Below are positions 32,740 through 43,881 of a stretch of 64,000 nt of DNA, piece after piece (within the stretch, counting starts at the first letter, position 1; each line of letters starts with the position of its first letter). Below the pieces are notes generated by a model. It ran no database searches. It was given only the letters and a program-made list of their open reading frames with translations, and was not told the DNA's origin. A program made the translations under genes and the position numbers. The stretch spans positions 1-64,000 of the forward strand of contig JACCIC010000200.1 in assembly GCA_018907035.1 (NCBI GenBank). Reading direction: 5' to 3'. Source of the stretch: Sycobia sp. Sy_11 (lineage: Eukaryota > Arthropoda > Insecta > Hymenoptera > Epichrysomallidae).

Positions 32740-34028
32740 TCAGGTATGTGAATAAGTCTTTCCCGTTTTTTTTCAAATTTTGAGCCTTTATTGTGAAAAA
32801 ATGGTTACAAATGAATTATTGAAAGTATTGGTCATCGCTAGCTACAACTTTTTCCCATCTTTCTGGCAACATACGAATCCCGTTGCGAAAAAATTCGACC
32901 GGTTTGGACTCTATCCAGTCATCCACCCATTTTTTGGCTTCCTCGTAGGAATGGAAGTGCTGGTCAGCCAGGCCATGCGTCATCGATCTGAAGAGATGGT
33001 AATCAGACGGAGCAACGTCTGGACTATACGGCGGGTGGGGTAGGACTTCCCATTTGAGCGTTTCTAAGTATGTTTTCACCGGCGGTGCAACATGTGGGCG
33101 AGCATTGTCATCTTGCAAAATAACTTTGTCGTGCCTGTCGGAGTATTGTGGCCGTTTTTCTCGCAGTGCGCGGCTCAAACGCATCAATTGTCGTCGATAG
33201 ACCTCGCCTGTGATCCTTTCATTCGGTTTCAGAAGCTCATAGTAAACCACACCTAGCTGGTCCCACCATATACAGAGCATGAGCTTGGCGCCATGAATAC
33301 TTGGCTTGGCCGTCGATGATGATGCATGGCCGGGTAGTCCCCATGATTTTCTTCGCTTCGAATTATCGTAACGTATCCACTTTTCATCGCCAGTCACGAT
33401 ACGATGCAGAAAACCCTTTCTTTTATGTCGCTGAAGCAGCTGTTCGCAAGGAAAAAACGCCGTTCGACGTCTCTCAGCTTCAGTTCGTACGGCACCCAAT
33501 TTCCTTGCTTTTGGATCATTCCCATGGCTTTCAAACGCTTGGAAATGGTTGTTCGGTCAACTCCCAATGCTTCAGCAAGTTCTTCTTGCGTTTGACAAGA
33601 ATCTTCATCAAGCAAAGTCGCCAATTCTCGATCTTCAAAGATTTGCGGCCGCCCGGAACGCTCCTTGTCTTCCACGTCGAAATCACCGCTTTTGAAGCGT
33701 CGAAACCATCCGCGAACACTTGAATCATCGACACAACCTTCTCCATAAGCCTCCTGAAGCAATCGATGCGTCTCGGCAGCAGATTTCTTCAAATTGAACC
33801 AATAAAGTGAAACTTCCCGCAAATGACGTCGACTCGGCTCAAATTTCGACATTTTCACGATATCAAAAATTTATGATGTGAAAAAATTTTAACTAATGTG
33901 TTAGTATGGAATTGTTGACATATGAATAAGCTTTGATTATGACATATGTAACCATTGAATACTCACTCGCACAGTATTGGTGGCGCCATCTCTTACAAAA
34001 AACGGGAAAGACTTATTCACACTCCTAA
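32740..34028 (-). mobile_element. Mariner copy A2 (1289 bp), minus strand
   Basis: The inverted repeats match copy A1 (TCAGGTATGTGAATAAGTC and TTAGGAGTGTGAATAAGTC) with TA on both sides (32738-32739, 34029-34030). The whole element is near-identical to A1 in reverse orientation. Confidence 0.95.
32816..33852 (-). pseudogene. Mariner transposase A2, single-base deletion
   Basis: Same protein as A1, with a start ATG at 33852. The frame is lost at about 33449, where one base present in A1 is missing, giving an early end at 33394. The rest (33499-32816) is open in the shifted frame and keeps TGDEKW, DDNARPH and PSDYHLF. The tryptophan codon that is a stop in A1 is intact here. So the two copies carry different, single disabling lesions. 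Confidence 0.9.
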
Positions 34029-34030
34029 TA

Positions 34031-34598
34031 GAAAAACTATTTGTCAATATAATTAAAAAGGATGCTCTTGTATTGTGATATTCTGTGATACATGAGCCTC
34101 TAGACTATAAAATCAATCAAGTGTTTTGATAATTGGGTTTTCATTTATGTATGCTGATATTATTCTGTTAAATATTATTCTGTTTTGTTCATATATAAGA
34201 TATAATATTATCACATATAAGATATATAGCGCTGGATGTTTATTGGAACGGGTATTCAGGTAAAATATTGGGTGGTGGTATAAATATATTTATATAGTTT
34301 TCACTATAATCATATATTTTTCACTAAATACGCTTCATTTGTTCGGCCCGAGAGCCAATAGAGGAGGTGCCTGAAGAGAAGGGCGTGGGCGATATATTTC
34401 TCGTTTCTTTGTTTAGTTACTTTCGCAAAATTAATTATTCGCGACACATTAATAAAGCTTAAAAGATTGAGAAGAAAATTTTAAGTTATTTCAATAGAAC
34501 AAACAAATCGATTCAACATTAAGCTAATCAATTGGACGCCGATCAAGATGGAACGGTCTGGGTGCAAAGTAATACAATCGGAGTAATACCAGCGATTA
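34031..34598. other. AT-rich stretch, no gene seen
   Basis: No supported feature; the end (34540-34598) may belong to the ORF fragment that follows. Confidence 0.4.
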
Positions 34599-35167
34599 AT
34601 GCGGCAAATGCTCATAGTTGATAGCGATATGTGGCATTGGCTAAGGAACTTAAGAGCTGAGAGTCAGGAAAACCTAGCGAATAGATTACGAGAGTTACAT
34701 CTTATCCAGAGAAGAGATGTACCGGTCTTAGCAGAGCGGCTGCTACGATACGCATACACGCGTAGACCACAGGAAAGGATGCGACTAAGGAAATGCAGCC
34801 TGCCTTGATGACGTCTGACATTGAGGAGGCAGAGGAGATGCTATTGGGAGTTAGCTCGTTGACCACCATTGCCGAGACCGTGGACGCATCAGCAGTGATG
34901 TTTGGTCAGACAGAGGTAATCACAACGATTATCACGTCATTCTCGACAGTATTCAGCGAAATGCCGTTTACTACGATCACCCGGCCCATCATGTCAACGG
35001 TAACAGGAGCAGTCTCTGGCATGACGCAAAGAGATGAACACAGAGTATTACCACGATGGGCGTCATCTCGAAGCAGTAATGATTATTGGCCATCCAGGTG
35101 GATCCCTACATACAGCCAATACCCACGATTGATGGGATTAAAACTTAACGGAACCAAATGTACATAA
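34599..35167 (+). other. Fragmentary ORFs, SAP-like helix pair; unidentified
   Basis: 34599-34808 codes for 69 residues with a pattern like a SAP-type two-helix motif (ENLANRLRELHL followed by PVLAERLLRYA), which is found in some retroelement Gag proteins and in DNA-binding proteins. 34793-35167 codes for 124 residues in another frame without recognisable motifs. The GC content is higher than in the flanks. I cannot identify the source; a degenerate retroelement gag is my guess. Confidence 0.3.
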
Positions 35168-35815
35168 AAAATTTTATTTTTAAAAGATCTATAAACCAAG
35201 TAATTGTATATAAAACATACGTTTTATTCTATTAATTAATGCCGTTTATTACTATTATTTTAACTAATAATAATACATTGGTATATTTTTATTCAGTAAA
35301 CTCAAAATATTTATATATGTAAATCTTTTTGTAGAAAAACACAAGCGTTCGTATATAAGAACAATATTTATATAAAATATTTTTCGAAAATGTTCTGAAA
35401 TAGCTTAGCAAAAAATAAATTATGTCACGAAATTACTGCTGACAACAATGGACCATTAAAACAAATGGCTAAGTACATTTTATATGTATCCTCATAAATA
35501 ACAACATGTATAGATTAGACAGCGATAATAAGCAGTTTATTGTACGGTAGTAAGTCTGATATTTCGTTTTTTTTAGATTTTTTAAAATTAATTATATTTC
35601 AATCTATTTTTTTGAAATCGGCCTTATTTAAATTTGTTTCTAATTGTTTAAATATTTTTTTTGGATTTTTTTATGTTCTTTTTTAACTGGTTTGATTTTT
35701 ATAAATTTTTTTTATCTCAAAAATGTTTTCCACCAAATTATTTTTCTGCAATTTCTTTTTCAATCGATTTCTTTTGTTCTATTTTATTTTTTTCTTTTAG
35801 AGAAAAACTGCATGG
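35168..35815. other. AT-rich stretch left of Gypsy-C, no gene seen
   Basis: T-runs and low complexity. It ends with the left AAAG target duplication (35816-35819). Confidence 0.5.
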
Positions 35816-35819
35816 AAAG

Positions 35820-36136
35820 TGTCGGTCTTAGTATATTTATGTTTGCTAGATATTAATTGGCTCCGTGCCGGACTCCGTCGGCGTGGTGATCGTGCCGACA
35901 ACTCACGATCAGGTTCTCAGATATCTCGCTGAAACGGGGGCGGAATTAAATTGACTCTGTTTTTATAAACGTAACAATTTATTTATTGGTACAGCCAGCG
36001 TATACCAAGACGTGTGTACAACTAGAGAGTCCGTATTCAACTGCCGTCAATATGTGGCGGCTTCAACGACTCGCTACGATACACCTCGTAGCGATTTACA
36101 TAAATAACGTAGTATATGTGTGGGTTAACCCCCACA
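35820..36136 (-). repeat. Gypsy-C 3' LTR
   Basis: 317 bases. It aligns with the right LTR along its length with scattered substitutions. The outermost sequence GGGTTAACCC is palindromic. Confidence 0.95.
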
Positions 36137-36137
36137 T

Positions 36138-36153
36138 TACTCCCCCTTTTTCT
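36138..36153 (-). promoter_or_regulatory. Polypurine tract of Gypsy-C
   Basis: AGAAAAAGGGGGAGTAA on the minus strand adjacent to the 3' LTR. Confidence 0.8.
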
Positions 36154-36177
36154 GATTTTTTTGTCACTGTTCTTTAT

Positions 36178-37600
36178 TTACCATGCTCTGTGATTTGAGT
36201 AACAACTTAAAATCGTTTCGTTTTGAATAATTATACATTTGTTGATCATAATTACCGACTCGTTATTCGCTTCTATTTTTCTAATAGTAAAGGGGGGCAA
36301 ATTCAGTTTACAATATTCTAATCGCAGTAGATTGTAGATCATCCAGTGATTTATTTCTTTTATGTTGTTTTTCCCGAATATGTTTATGATGTGAATATCC
36401 ATTCTTCCTGAGGTTGAAACGTCGAGAAGTGGCTCGTTAATCTCTCGATTGTAGCTGATGGTGACCTTCTGGACGATTCTGAGCTCCCGTAGGGAGAGCC
36501 GTTGTAGTGGACTGGTGCCATGAATATCAAGGAGGGTTATCCCTGGAGAGGTTTTGTGATCCGTGAGATCGCGTAATCAGCGTAGCAATTATTCGCTAGT
36601 ATGAGGTCGCGTAAATTTGATGATCCCGTGATCACCGGAAACGTATAGTATACTACGTTGTTTTGGGGATTCATGGAGTAATTGAACTCCGCTTTCGCGA
36701 GGACCTTTTGCCCGGAGAAGACGGCTTCTAGCACGATGCTAATATGCGTCTCTCTACCAATGCTTGCGAAATCTTTTATCTGTAACCGTTTAAGTTTGGG
36801 GTTTTGAATCACGAAAAGGTAAGCCGATTGAATCATTAAAAGTTGACAATTTACTAGTTTACGGATAAGTAGACAAGCAAATCTTTTATTTTTAGAAAGT
36901 GGTCTGAAATATCGCGAGTTTGTCCGAGAGACAATTCTGTTGTGTTGTAGATGTCTGATAGTATCGTCAGAATTGTGGGTGCTATATTTACTCCCGTTAG
37001 GTTGATCCTTGTCAATTGAAAAGGCCTACGGAGTGATCTAGCAGCTTGAGTGCAGTGAATGCTTGCGATGACTGCCGCATTTATGAGTTTGCGTGGCTTT
37101 TCCATTACTATACTTTAGAATTAAAATCGTCGCGCGTCAATGCCCATTAATGTGAGCCCCTTATTTGTCGCGTACCATGGACTCTACGCGACGAAAACAA
37201 TTTTACTACCTAGGAAAGATGACGTTTGTCCTGCGATCTCAAATAAGCTTAATAATTTTTTGCTCTTTAGCACGCGTACGAAAATTTCTGCTACGCTGCA
37301 GCTGTGCAGGACGTGTAGGAAGCGTGGGTCTAGTCTGACTTCGGAGGTTTTTGTCGGGGTTTCGGTCTCGTCGCGAAAGGTGAGGTGAATGATCCGGATC
37401 GCGGAAGTGGCTCCGGATCTGTACGTAAAACGTACAAATTTGAGCGATGAACGGGCCTGAATCTCTGCTGAACTGGCTAGTTTCGGAGCTCTTAAAATTG
37501 CTGTAGTATAGGATGTCTTGCAGCTTGAATCAACAATTACTAATACGGATATTAAACATAAAGAGGTCGAGAGCCAGCTCTCTCTTTATTATAAGGCGCG
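36178..37600 (-). pseudogene. Gypsy-C 3' accessory ORF (env position), broken, unidentified
   Basis: Between integrase and the polypurine tract is about 1.4 kb with coding character on the minus strand. From about 37575 a frame without an ATG runs to a TAG at 37184-37186; it starts with a hydrophobic stretch (LCLISVLVIVDSSC) that could be a signal peptide or membrane segment. After more stops near 37130 the same frame continues as an 83-residue piece (37105-36854). A 99-residue piece in another frame (36836-36537) and a 74-residue piece (36402-36178) follow. Position and the hydrophobic start suggest an env-type or other accessory protein. I see no clear fusion peptide or C-terminal anchor, so I leave it unnamed. 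Confidence 0.4.
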
Positions 37601-37613
37601 GTATGTCATAGCT

Positions 37614-37820
37614 TCAGTCGCTTCTTTCGTGAGCTACGCTATTCCGCATGGATTTCGTTCCTGTTAGTGATTCGCGCTCATAACTCGCCAGAAACAACGT
37701 CCTGAATTCGAGAATTTGGATGCGCGCCAAGAACGCGTCATCTCTTGCTGGACCGGGGGGCTGCGACCGTTTCCAGTCCTTGAGCAGTGAGAGCTCCGCC
37801 TCGATTTGCCTCGAAGGCAA
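37614..37820 (-). other. Short ORF upstream of the Gypsy-C accessory region
   Basis: 68 residues, helix-rich (EAELSLLKDWKRS, ARIQILEFRTLFL). It may belong to the same accessory protein or to a separate small ORF. Not recognised. Confidence 0.3.
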
Positions 37821-38274
37821 AAGACGGCGTTCTCGTACTTATTGAACAAAACATTAGATCCTATGCTAGTGTTTTGCGAAGATGGTTCAATACCCGGCCA
37901 GTCTGTCAGTAAAGCTGCGAGTCTTCATGATTGCTTCAATGTGTTTTTCCTAAGTATGTCGGTCGGTGCTTCGTGCGTCTTTGAGTCGTTTTAGCGTGTT
38001 CGTTCACTACTACGTTTTGTCGCGGTAATTTCGGGATTGATAAATCGTCGTAGTCGCCATCCGAGCCTGAATCGGGGTGGTCGGTGGGGCGCGTGGCATC
38101 TGGGTTCATCGAAGATGAACACGAATGCTCGCTCGTGGAGTCATAGATTTCGGCGCCCGCGGTGTTTCCTATGTATACGAAAGAGTTTTCCCTATCGATA
38201 TCACCAGAATAGATTGAGAAACTCTCAAATTCCGGCAGCCTTATGTCGCGCGGTGGCGTCGATTACTGTCTTTC

Positions 38275-39061
38275 CTAGCTCTCTATTTCTTCTTCGATAC
38301 GATTGCGTAAGTCACGTGCGGAGGTAGTGCGGTTGTCGCTGTAGATTGAGTTATCGCTCTCCGTGAAAAACGCTGGCTTGACGCGCTCTATGCTAACCGT
38401 CCTATGTGTCTCGTTGATTTCTATAACTAAGATTTTGCTACCGTGGCTACGGTCTATTACTCGATAGGGTCCTGTATAGGGGCAGTATAGCGGAGTGCAT
38501 TTAGCTCCACGTTGTATGAAGACCCCTCTTGGGTGCACCGACGTCCAGCATATTCTTAAAGATAAACGCCTTTGGTTTATCCTTATATTCTACCGGTACC
38601 GGCCTAACCTCGCGCATATGTTCCTTGAGCTCCCTCTGGGGAACACCATCGTTGTATTCAATGTCTTCGTTCGTGTAAAAAACTTCCGGGATATGCAGGT
38701 GTGTTCTGTATAAGTATTCGGCTGGGCTTGCTCCTGAGCTTCCTCTAACTCGAGATCTTAATCCGAGGAGAACGGTGGGTAAGAGACGTGACCACTCGGG
38801 GTTATCCCCATAGCACATGAGTGCTACCTTGAGGTCCCGGTGCCAACGCCCAACCATGCCGTTAGTTGCAGGGTGTTATGCTGTCCTGTGAATTCTCTCG
38901 CAGCCGACGAATTCAAGTAACTCTTTGAAAAGTTGGGACTCTAATTGAGTTCCTTGATTGATGGTCACTCTCGTTGGTGATCCGAATCTGGCTATCCAAG
39001 TTTCATAAAATTTAGGTGCCACCATGCGTGTGCACATATCTCGTATAGGCATGATGTTAAC
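38275..39061 (-). pseudogene. Gypsy-C integrase, C-terminal part
   Basis: Resumes after the insertion with NIMPIRDMCTRMVAPKFYE and WIARFGSPTRVTINQGTQ, the integrase core. A TAA interrupts it at about 38876. The position of the catalytic Glu reads NGMVGRWHRDL, where related elements have a Glu before RWHR, so it is lost. A frame change near 38520 precedes the C-terminal GPYRVIDR segment (GPY/F-like module). The end is at 38275. Confidence 0.85.
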
Positions 39062-40172
39062 GGTGCTAAAATACCAACTGTTTACGTCCACGTTCATGTG
39101 CCGGGGTAATGTATCCTTCATCTTTAGTCGATGGAGCATGTATGGTGGATGCGGCTAAAATACAGCAATGGTCTTTCAGGATAGGATCAAACGAGCATTT
39201 AACCTAACGGGCTTGGTGAACCCGGGAGTTACCGATGCTGAAAGTGGGAAATTGGCGCTTACTTCCTAATTACTGCAAACCTGTTACAAGTGGTTCAGCG
39301 ACCACCGACAGTCAAATCGATGGAACGTTCTGCTTTAATGGGTCGGGGATTTGGCTATATCGTCCAACCAAGAGAAGAAACTACTCTATAAAAACCCCCG
39401 AATCCTAAATTTTATGGCAGTTGCAATAGGGGATGCATGGTTCCAGGGTAGAAGACACGCGGCAAGCAAAGACAGGCAACCAACTTCTGACAAGTCAGTC
39501 AGCCTCTCCTCAGGTCCGATAATGCAGAACAGCTGTACAGGACAGCAAGCTATCAAGCCCAGCAAAGACAAAAAGGTACAAAATGCTGCAGACCACTTTG
39601 GAACTATAAAGGCAGCCCTCAAGACTTCGGAGGACACCGAAATGAGGAAGGAGGGGCCGAAAAGCCTCAGAGAGTTAATGGTGACCATCTCAGAGATGAC
39701 CATCAGATGTGCTCAAGCGGAGGCCAGATCGGAACCAAGGAATCGGTAGAAGCGATTAAGAATCGACTTGGGGTGGAGAATTACAGCGGAGTCTGATGAG
39801 ATAGGTAGGGAACAACTGGCAGTCTGTAATTTGACGATAAATATATCTATTTACTTAAAAAATATACTGGCATAGTTTATATACACACTCAAATATTTAT
39901 TTAAAATATATACACATATACACTGCTCTAAAAACTATTAAATAAGAAACAGCAATAAAATCAAACCATCCTTTACACTAGTTAATAATTCTTGTCTGAA
40001 AATACATTGTGCAATAAACAGTGGTTCGGAACCCATTATAAACTGTAGGTCCACAAAAGTCGCAATAATGTACAGATCTGCACCAAAAAGAACCGCTCAG
40101 CAAAAATAAAAAGTTTTGGAATACAACCGGTCGATAAAGCGAAAGCTAGGTGCAGCCAGGTATGTTTATGTG
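39062..40172. mobile_element. 1.1 kb insertion inside Gypsy-C integrase, flanked by TAAC
   Basis: The integrase reading stops making sense at DRYTRF (40177) and resumes at NIMPIRD (39056). The bases TAAC are at both edges (39058-39061, 40173-40176). Removing one copy and the insert gives uninterrupted integrase frame. The insert holds a 132-residue plus-strand ORF (39351-39749) without motifs I recognise, and no clear TIRs or poly(A) tail. Type of element unknown; a 4-base duplication would fit an LTR-type or some DNA elements. Confidence 0.7.
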
Positions 40173-40660
40173 TAACAAAGCGGGTGTACCTGTCAATCAT
40201 TGTCAGCGCATAGGTGTACCTATCCGATTCCTACAGAGGTCCGGCAATGTCGATGTGAACATACTTGAATTGGCCGTTCGGAGCAACGAAATCGTTCGGA
40301 ACGATCTGGCATTCGATACATCGTTTGCACCAGCTGGTTATGTCCTTGCTCATATCCGACTAGACATATTGTTGTCTTATAAACCGCTCTGAGACCTTAG
40401 CGCTGGGGTGAAAGCTGTTGTGGAAAAAGGAAAAGTAACTATTCTCGCATATTTTTCAGTACGTAAAGATGGACTGTGTCTCCCTGTATGTCGCAATCAA
40501 AGGGTACGGGGTCGTAATCGTTGAAAAATAACTGTTTCAATTTGAGTGGGAGGTCGCGGTCACGCAAGATCCTCACCAACTTAGGATCGACGTCTTACTC
40601 TTATGCGAGATTTTCGGCATCGAATAACGCAGGAAGACAAAAGGCTTCTACATTTAATCT
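40173..40660 (-). pseudogene. Gypsy-C integrase, N-terminal zinc-binding part
   Basis: Two His and two Cys motif is visible with stops (region around HNSFHPS, then CKRCIECQ), followed by the start of the core YALTMIDRYTRF. Broken by stops and the insertion at 40172. Confidence 0.75.
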
Positions 40661-40669
40661 AATGCTAGC

Positions 40670-42145
40670 TCATTGCGCGCCCGTTGCGTTTTCAGCGTAG
40701 TCCCAGTCAAACATATTGAGGGAACAGAAAGTGTCTATTCTGGATAGCGCGTTCGCGACCGAGGTCTTTGTCCTTGGTATTTGCATAATGTTGAGGTCAA
40801 ACTGTGCTAAATAAGTCAATTGTTTACATCGGTTAGCGGGAGCTTTATCCTGACTTTGTGCGAGGGCGTGCACTAACGGCTTATAGTCGGTGACTACAGC
40901 GAAGAGTCAACCTTCCAAGTAATAGGAAAATCTGCGTACAGCATAGTAAATTACTGTAAGCTCTCTCTCATAAGCGGAATATTTGCATTGGGCGATATTG
41001 CACTTTTTACTAAAAAATGCTACCGATCTCCATTCCGTGTCGCTAATCTTTTGTTCGAAGTCTACACCCATAGCAATGTCGGACATGTCCCTTACTAGAC
41101 GGATCGCCGATTTTTAGCTTGGGAAACCGAGTTGTGAAGCGTTGCAGATAGCGTCCTTGCACTTATTAAAAGTTTTGGAGCCTTCTTTACTCCATTTGAA
41201 CGAGCGGGAAGCTTTTTTTTCGCGCCTATCAAGTTTTTAGTTAAAGGCTCCGACGTCTTTGCCGCGTGGGGAATTGATCCGTGGTAGAAATTTATCATTC
41301 CCAGGAACCGTCGTAGTTCCGTGGGATTTCTGGGGCGTTGAAATTCTCTGATCGCCGCGATCTTCTTCGCTGTAGGTTTAAATCCCGCGGCATTTATGGT
41401 GCAGCCGAGGAATTCTAACTGCTCTTTTCCTACTTCACACTTTTCCGTGTTTAAACGGAGGTTAAATTTGTCTAGTCTCTGTAGCACTAGATGGATATCG
41501 CGCTTGTGACTTTGAGTATTATTCGAGGCAATCAGTATATCGTTGATGCACACGAGGCGCAGCCAGGTCTCTGAGTGGGCTGTCTATATATCGCTGAAAC
41601 GTTTGCACCGTATTTCGGAACCCGAACGCCATTACGTTCCATTCGAAAAGATCGAACAGCGTAATAACAACCATTTTATCTCGATCCTCTTCGGCGACAG
41701 TGACTTGGTAGAACGCTTCTTCTAAATCTAATTTTGAAAAGACCATTTTACCGTTTAAAAAGTTGGGGAAGCCTTGTAGGTGGTGCACGGGATATTTATC
41801 TAGGATAGTTACCACGTTGACCCGCCTATAATCTCTACAAATCCTCCATGATTTGTCCTTTTTTTGGATCATGTGGATCGGACTAGCCCACGCACTTTTG
41901 GAGGGTCTAATTAGACCTTTCTTGAGCATTTCGTTGAACTGTTCTTTCGCGATCGCGAGCTTTTCCAGTCTGAGTCGCCACGCTGGCTGATTCAGTAGGC
42001 GCCCCTTGATTTTTATGTGGTGGTATACACCTCTGTCAACTAAAGTGGACTCCTGTTCGGCGCCTATAACCTTGGGATGGTTTTGCAACATCGGCGCAAA
42101 GGGACTGTTGGGATCAATCGCATGCACTGTAGCGGTCGGTATCAA
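40670..42145 (-). pseudogene. Gypsy-C reverse transcriptase and RNase H, broken
   Basis: RT opens with a conserved KIKGRLLNQPAWRLRLEKL segment, SPIHMIQKKDKSWRICRDYRRVN and FSKLDLEEAFYQV. The catalytic box reads CINDILIAS at about 41550, with Asn where the first Asp is expected, so polymerase activity is lost. The thumb/connection (FLGMINFYH) follows. RNase H is interrupted near 41100 and 40890 but keeps YSAYERELTVIYYAVRRF and a C-terminal NALSRID. The reading frame changes at 41519-41553. Confidence 0.88.
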
Positions 42146-42220
42146 CCGGGCGTGGCACTTTACTCTTTAGCCTGTGTCTATTCGCGTAATTTTACGTAAA
42201 CGCAGGTCCGGTAATAGGTG

Positions 42221-42560
42221 CTAATGTGAGATGAAATCACAGCCAATGATAGGGTACGTAACATTCGCGATGATAAAATTCCACGGAAGCTTTTTTTGGA
42301 AACCTGCGTCGATCGCGATATTCTGTGCACCGTAAGTCGGGATCGTTGTATCGTTCGCTGCGTTCAAATTTGTTATATCTGAATCGTCAGGGACCTGTAC
42401 CATCTGTGGGTCATTAACTGGAATCACCCAGACGTCTGCACCTGTGTCGATTAAATACATTATTCCCGAAGATTTATCGGTGAAGTGGAGACGGTTTGAA
42501 AATACGAGAGGGGTCGTTGAGTCCGTGGATTTACGCTCAATTAGCTTTCTGAACGGTTCG
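42221..42560 (-). pseudogene. Gypsy-C protease
   Basis: Aspartic protease with the active-site D-T-G-A-D (YLIDTGADVWVIP near 42445) and the C-terminal YPIIGCDFISH. The open part is 42460-42221. It sits between gag and RT in the usual order, with a stop separating it from RT. Confidence 0.8.
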
Positions 42561-43881
42561 TTGTAATTTTACACGAGAATTCCGCGTAGCGGGAGCACTT
42601 GACACAAAACTTGGCCACGTTGCGGTAATTGTAATGGCTTTTACACATAGCATGAATTAATTGTGGTTTGCCTTTTTTTCTATTTTCTTGTTTGATGTTT
42701 CCGGGGGGAGGGGGGAGTCATACCATTTAGGATGACTTTCCGAATGATTTTTTGGTTTGAAACCGACGTTATTGCGAGATTTAGTGCTTGAGGTTGGTTC
42801 GCGCCTATTTGTGTACGACGAATCTCGTATCGACGCTCTCAATGACTTTTGCGACTGATGTCGATTCGCGTGACGCACGTTCTTCTGGGAGGTAACCGTC
42901 CTCCATTATTACCTCAAACACTTTGTCAGCGTATTGCGGAGCTTCTTTGTTATTGTCATATATGATTGCGCAACGAATATACTCAGGTAGACCGGACTGC
43001 CATAGGTCGATGACTACGTCGGGTGGAATCCGAGCACCCGTCAGCTGTAACATTTCTTGCAGAAATACGCTGGGCTTCCGATTGCCCATCTCTACACTTT
43101 GAAAGAGCTCGTCTAGCTTCTGTCTCTCTGAGACCGCGTATTAGTTAAGCAATTCTGGGAGCTCATGGAAAATTCCAGGGGTCGCGCTTATAATGTCGCT
43201 GGGCAGGTGGTTTGTGAGTATCTTGAATTTCTCAATATACGATATGATGCCTTTCGCGGTCAGCATCATCTCAAATACGTTAAACCAACCTGCTGCTTCA
43301 GTTTTTATGAAATTGGCGAATCCGACGAATTTCCCTGTTCGCGGTTCAAGTAATTCGACTGGGTTAGCCGGTGGCTGTATATTTGCCACGTTACCGAGAT
43401 AATCGACGGGATTATCATGTCGCGCGAGGCGATTGTTGATAAGCGTGCGAAGATTCTCTACCTGACTGCAGAGGTTCGCGTTATCCTCGTGCAATTCGAG
43501 GAGGTGTTGCTCGATCGCGAGAGCTCGGTTATAATTTAGGACTTCGTTAGAGAGCCAACGTTTCTGGTTCTCTGATGTGTTCAATATCGGCAGTATAGCA
43601 TTTGTAGCGTTTTGCGTGATAATCACGCTAGTTGACGCGATTATAGCTGCGGGATCTATCAACGGACTGATCCTAACTCTGTCGGTATTCCTACCGCTTT
43701 TTAACGGCGTGCCGCCTGACGCGAGGGGAGTTCTCATGATGGAGTTCGCGGCGGGTATGTGGGGCGTCCCGGTGGGATTCATATTACTGTACGAACCGCT
43801 TCTCAAGAGTCCGTCAGTCTGTCTATAGTCCGTATTTTGATTTTCACACATTAACCTAATGACGCTCGCAGGCTTACTCAC
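42561..43881 (-). pseudogene. Gypsy-C Gag, broken
   Basis: Open from 43881 to a TAA at 43141-43143, then the same frame continues at 43089-42805 with a capsid-like C-terminal segment (LPEYIRCAIIYDNN). A frame change near 42840 follows. At about 42660-42590 another frame shows H-x-Y and FCVKCSRYA, a form of the C-terminal zinc-finger-like motif seen in some insect gypsy Gags. No Gypsy-A-type knuckles or RS region. Confidence 0.75.

Noticed and set aside
39351..39749. Host gene from the 132-residue ORF
   Set aside because: It lies inside an insertion in a dead retrotransposon and shows no motif or splice signals.
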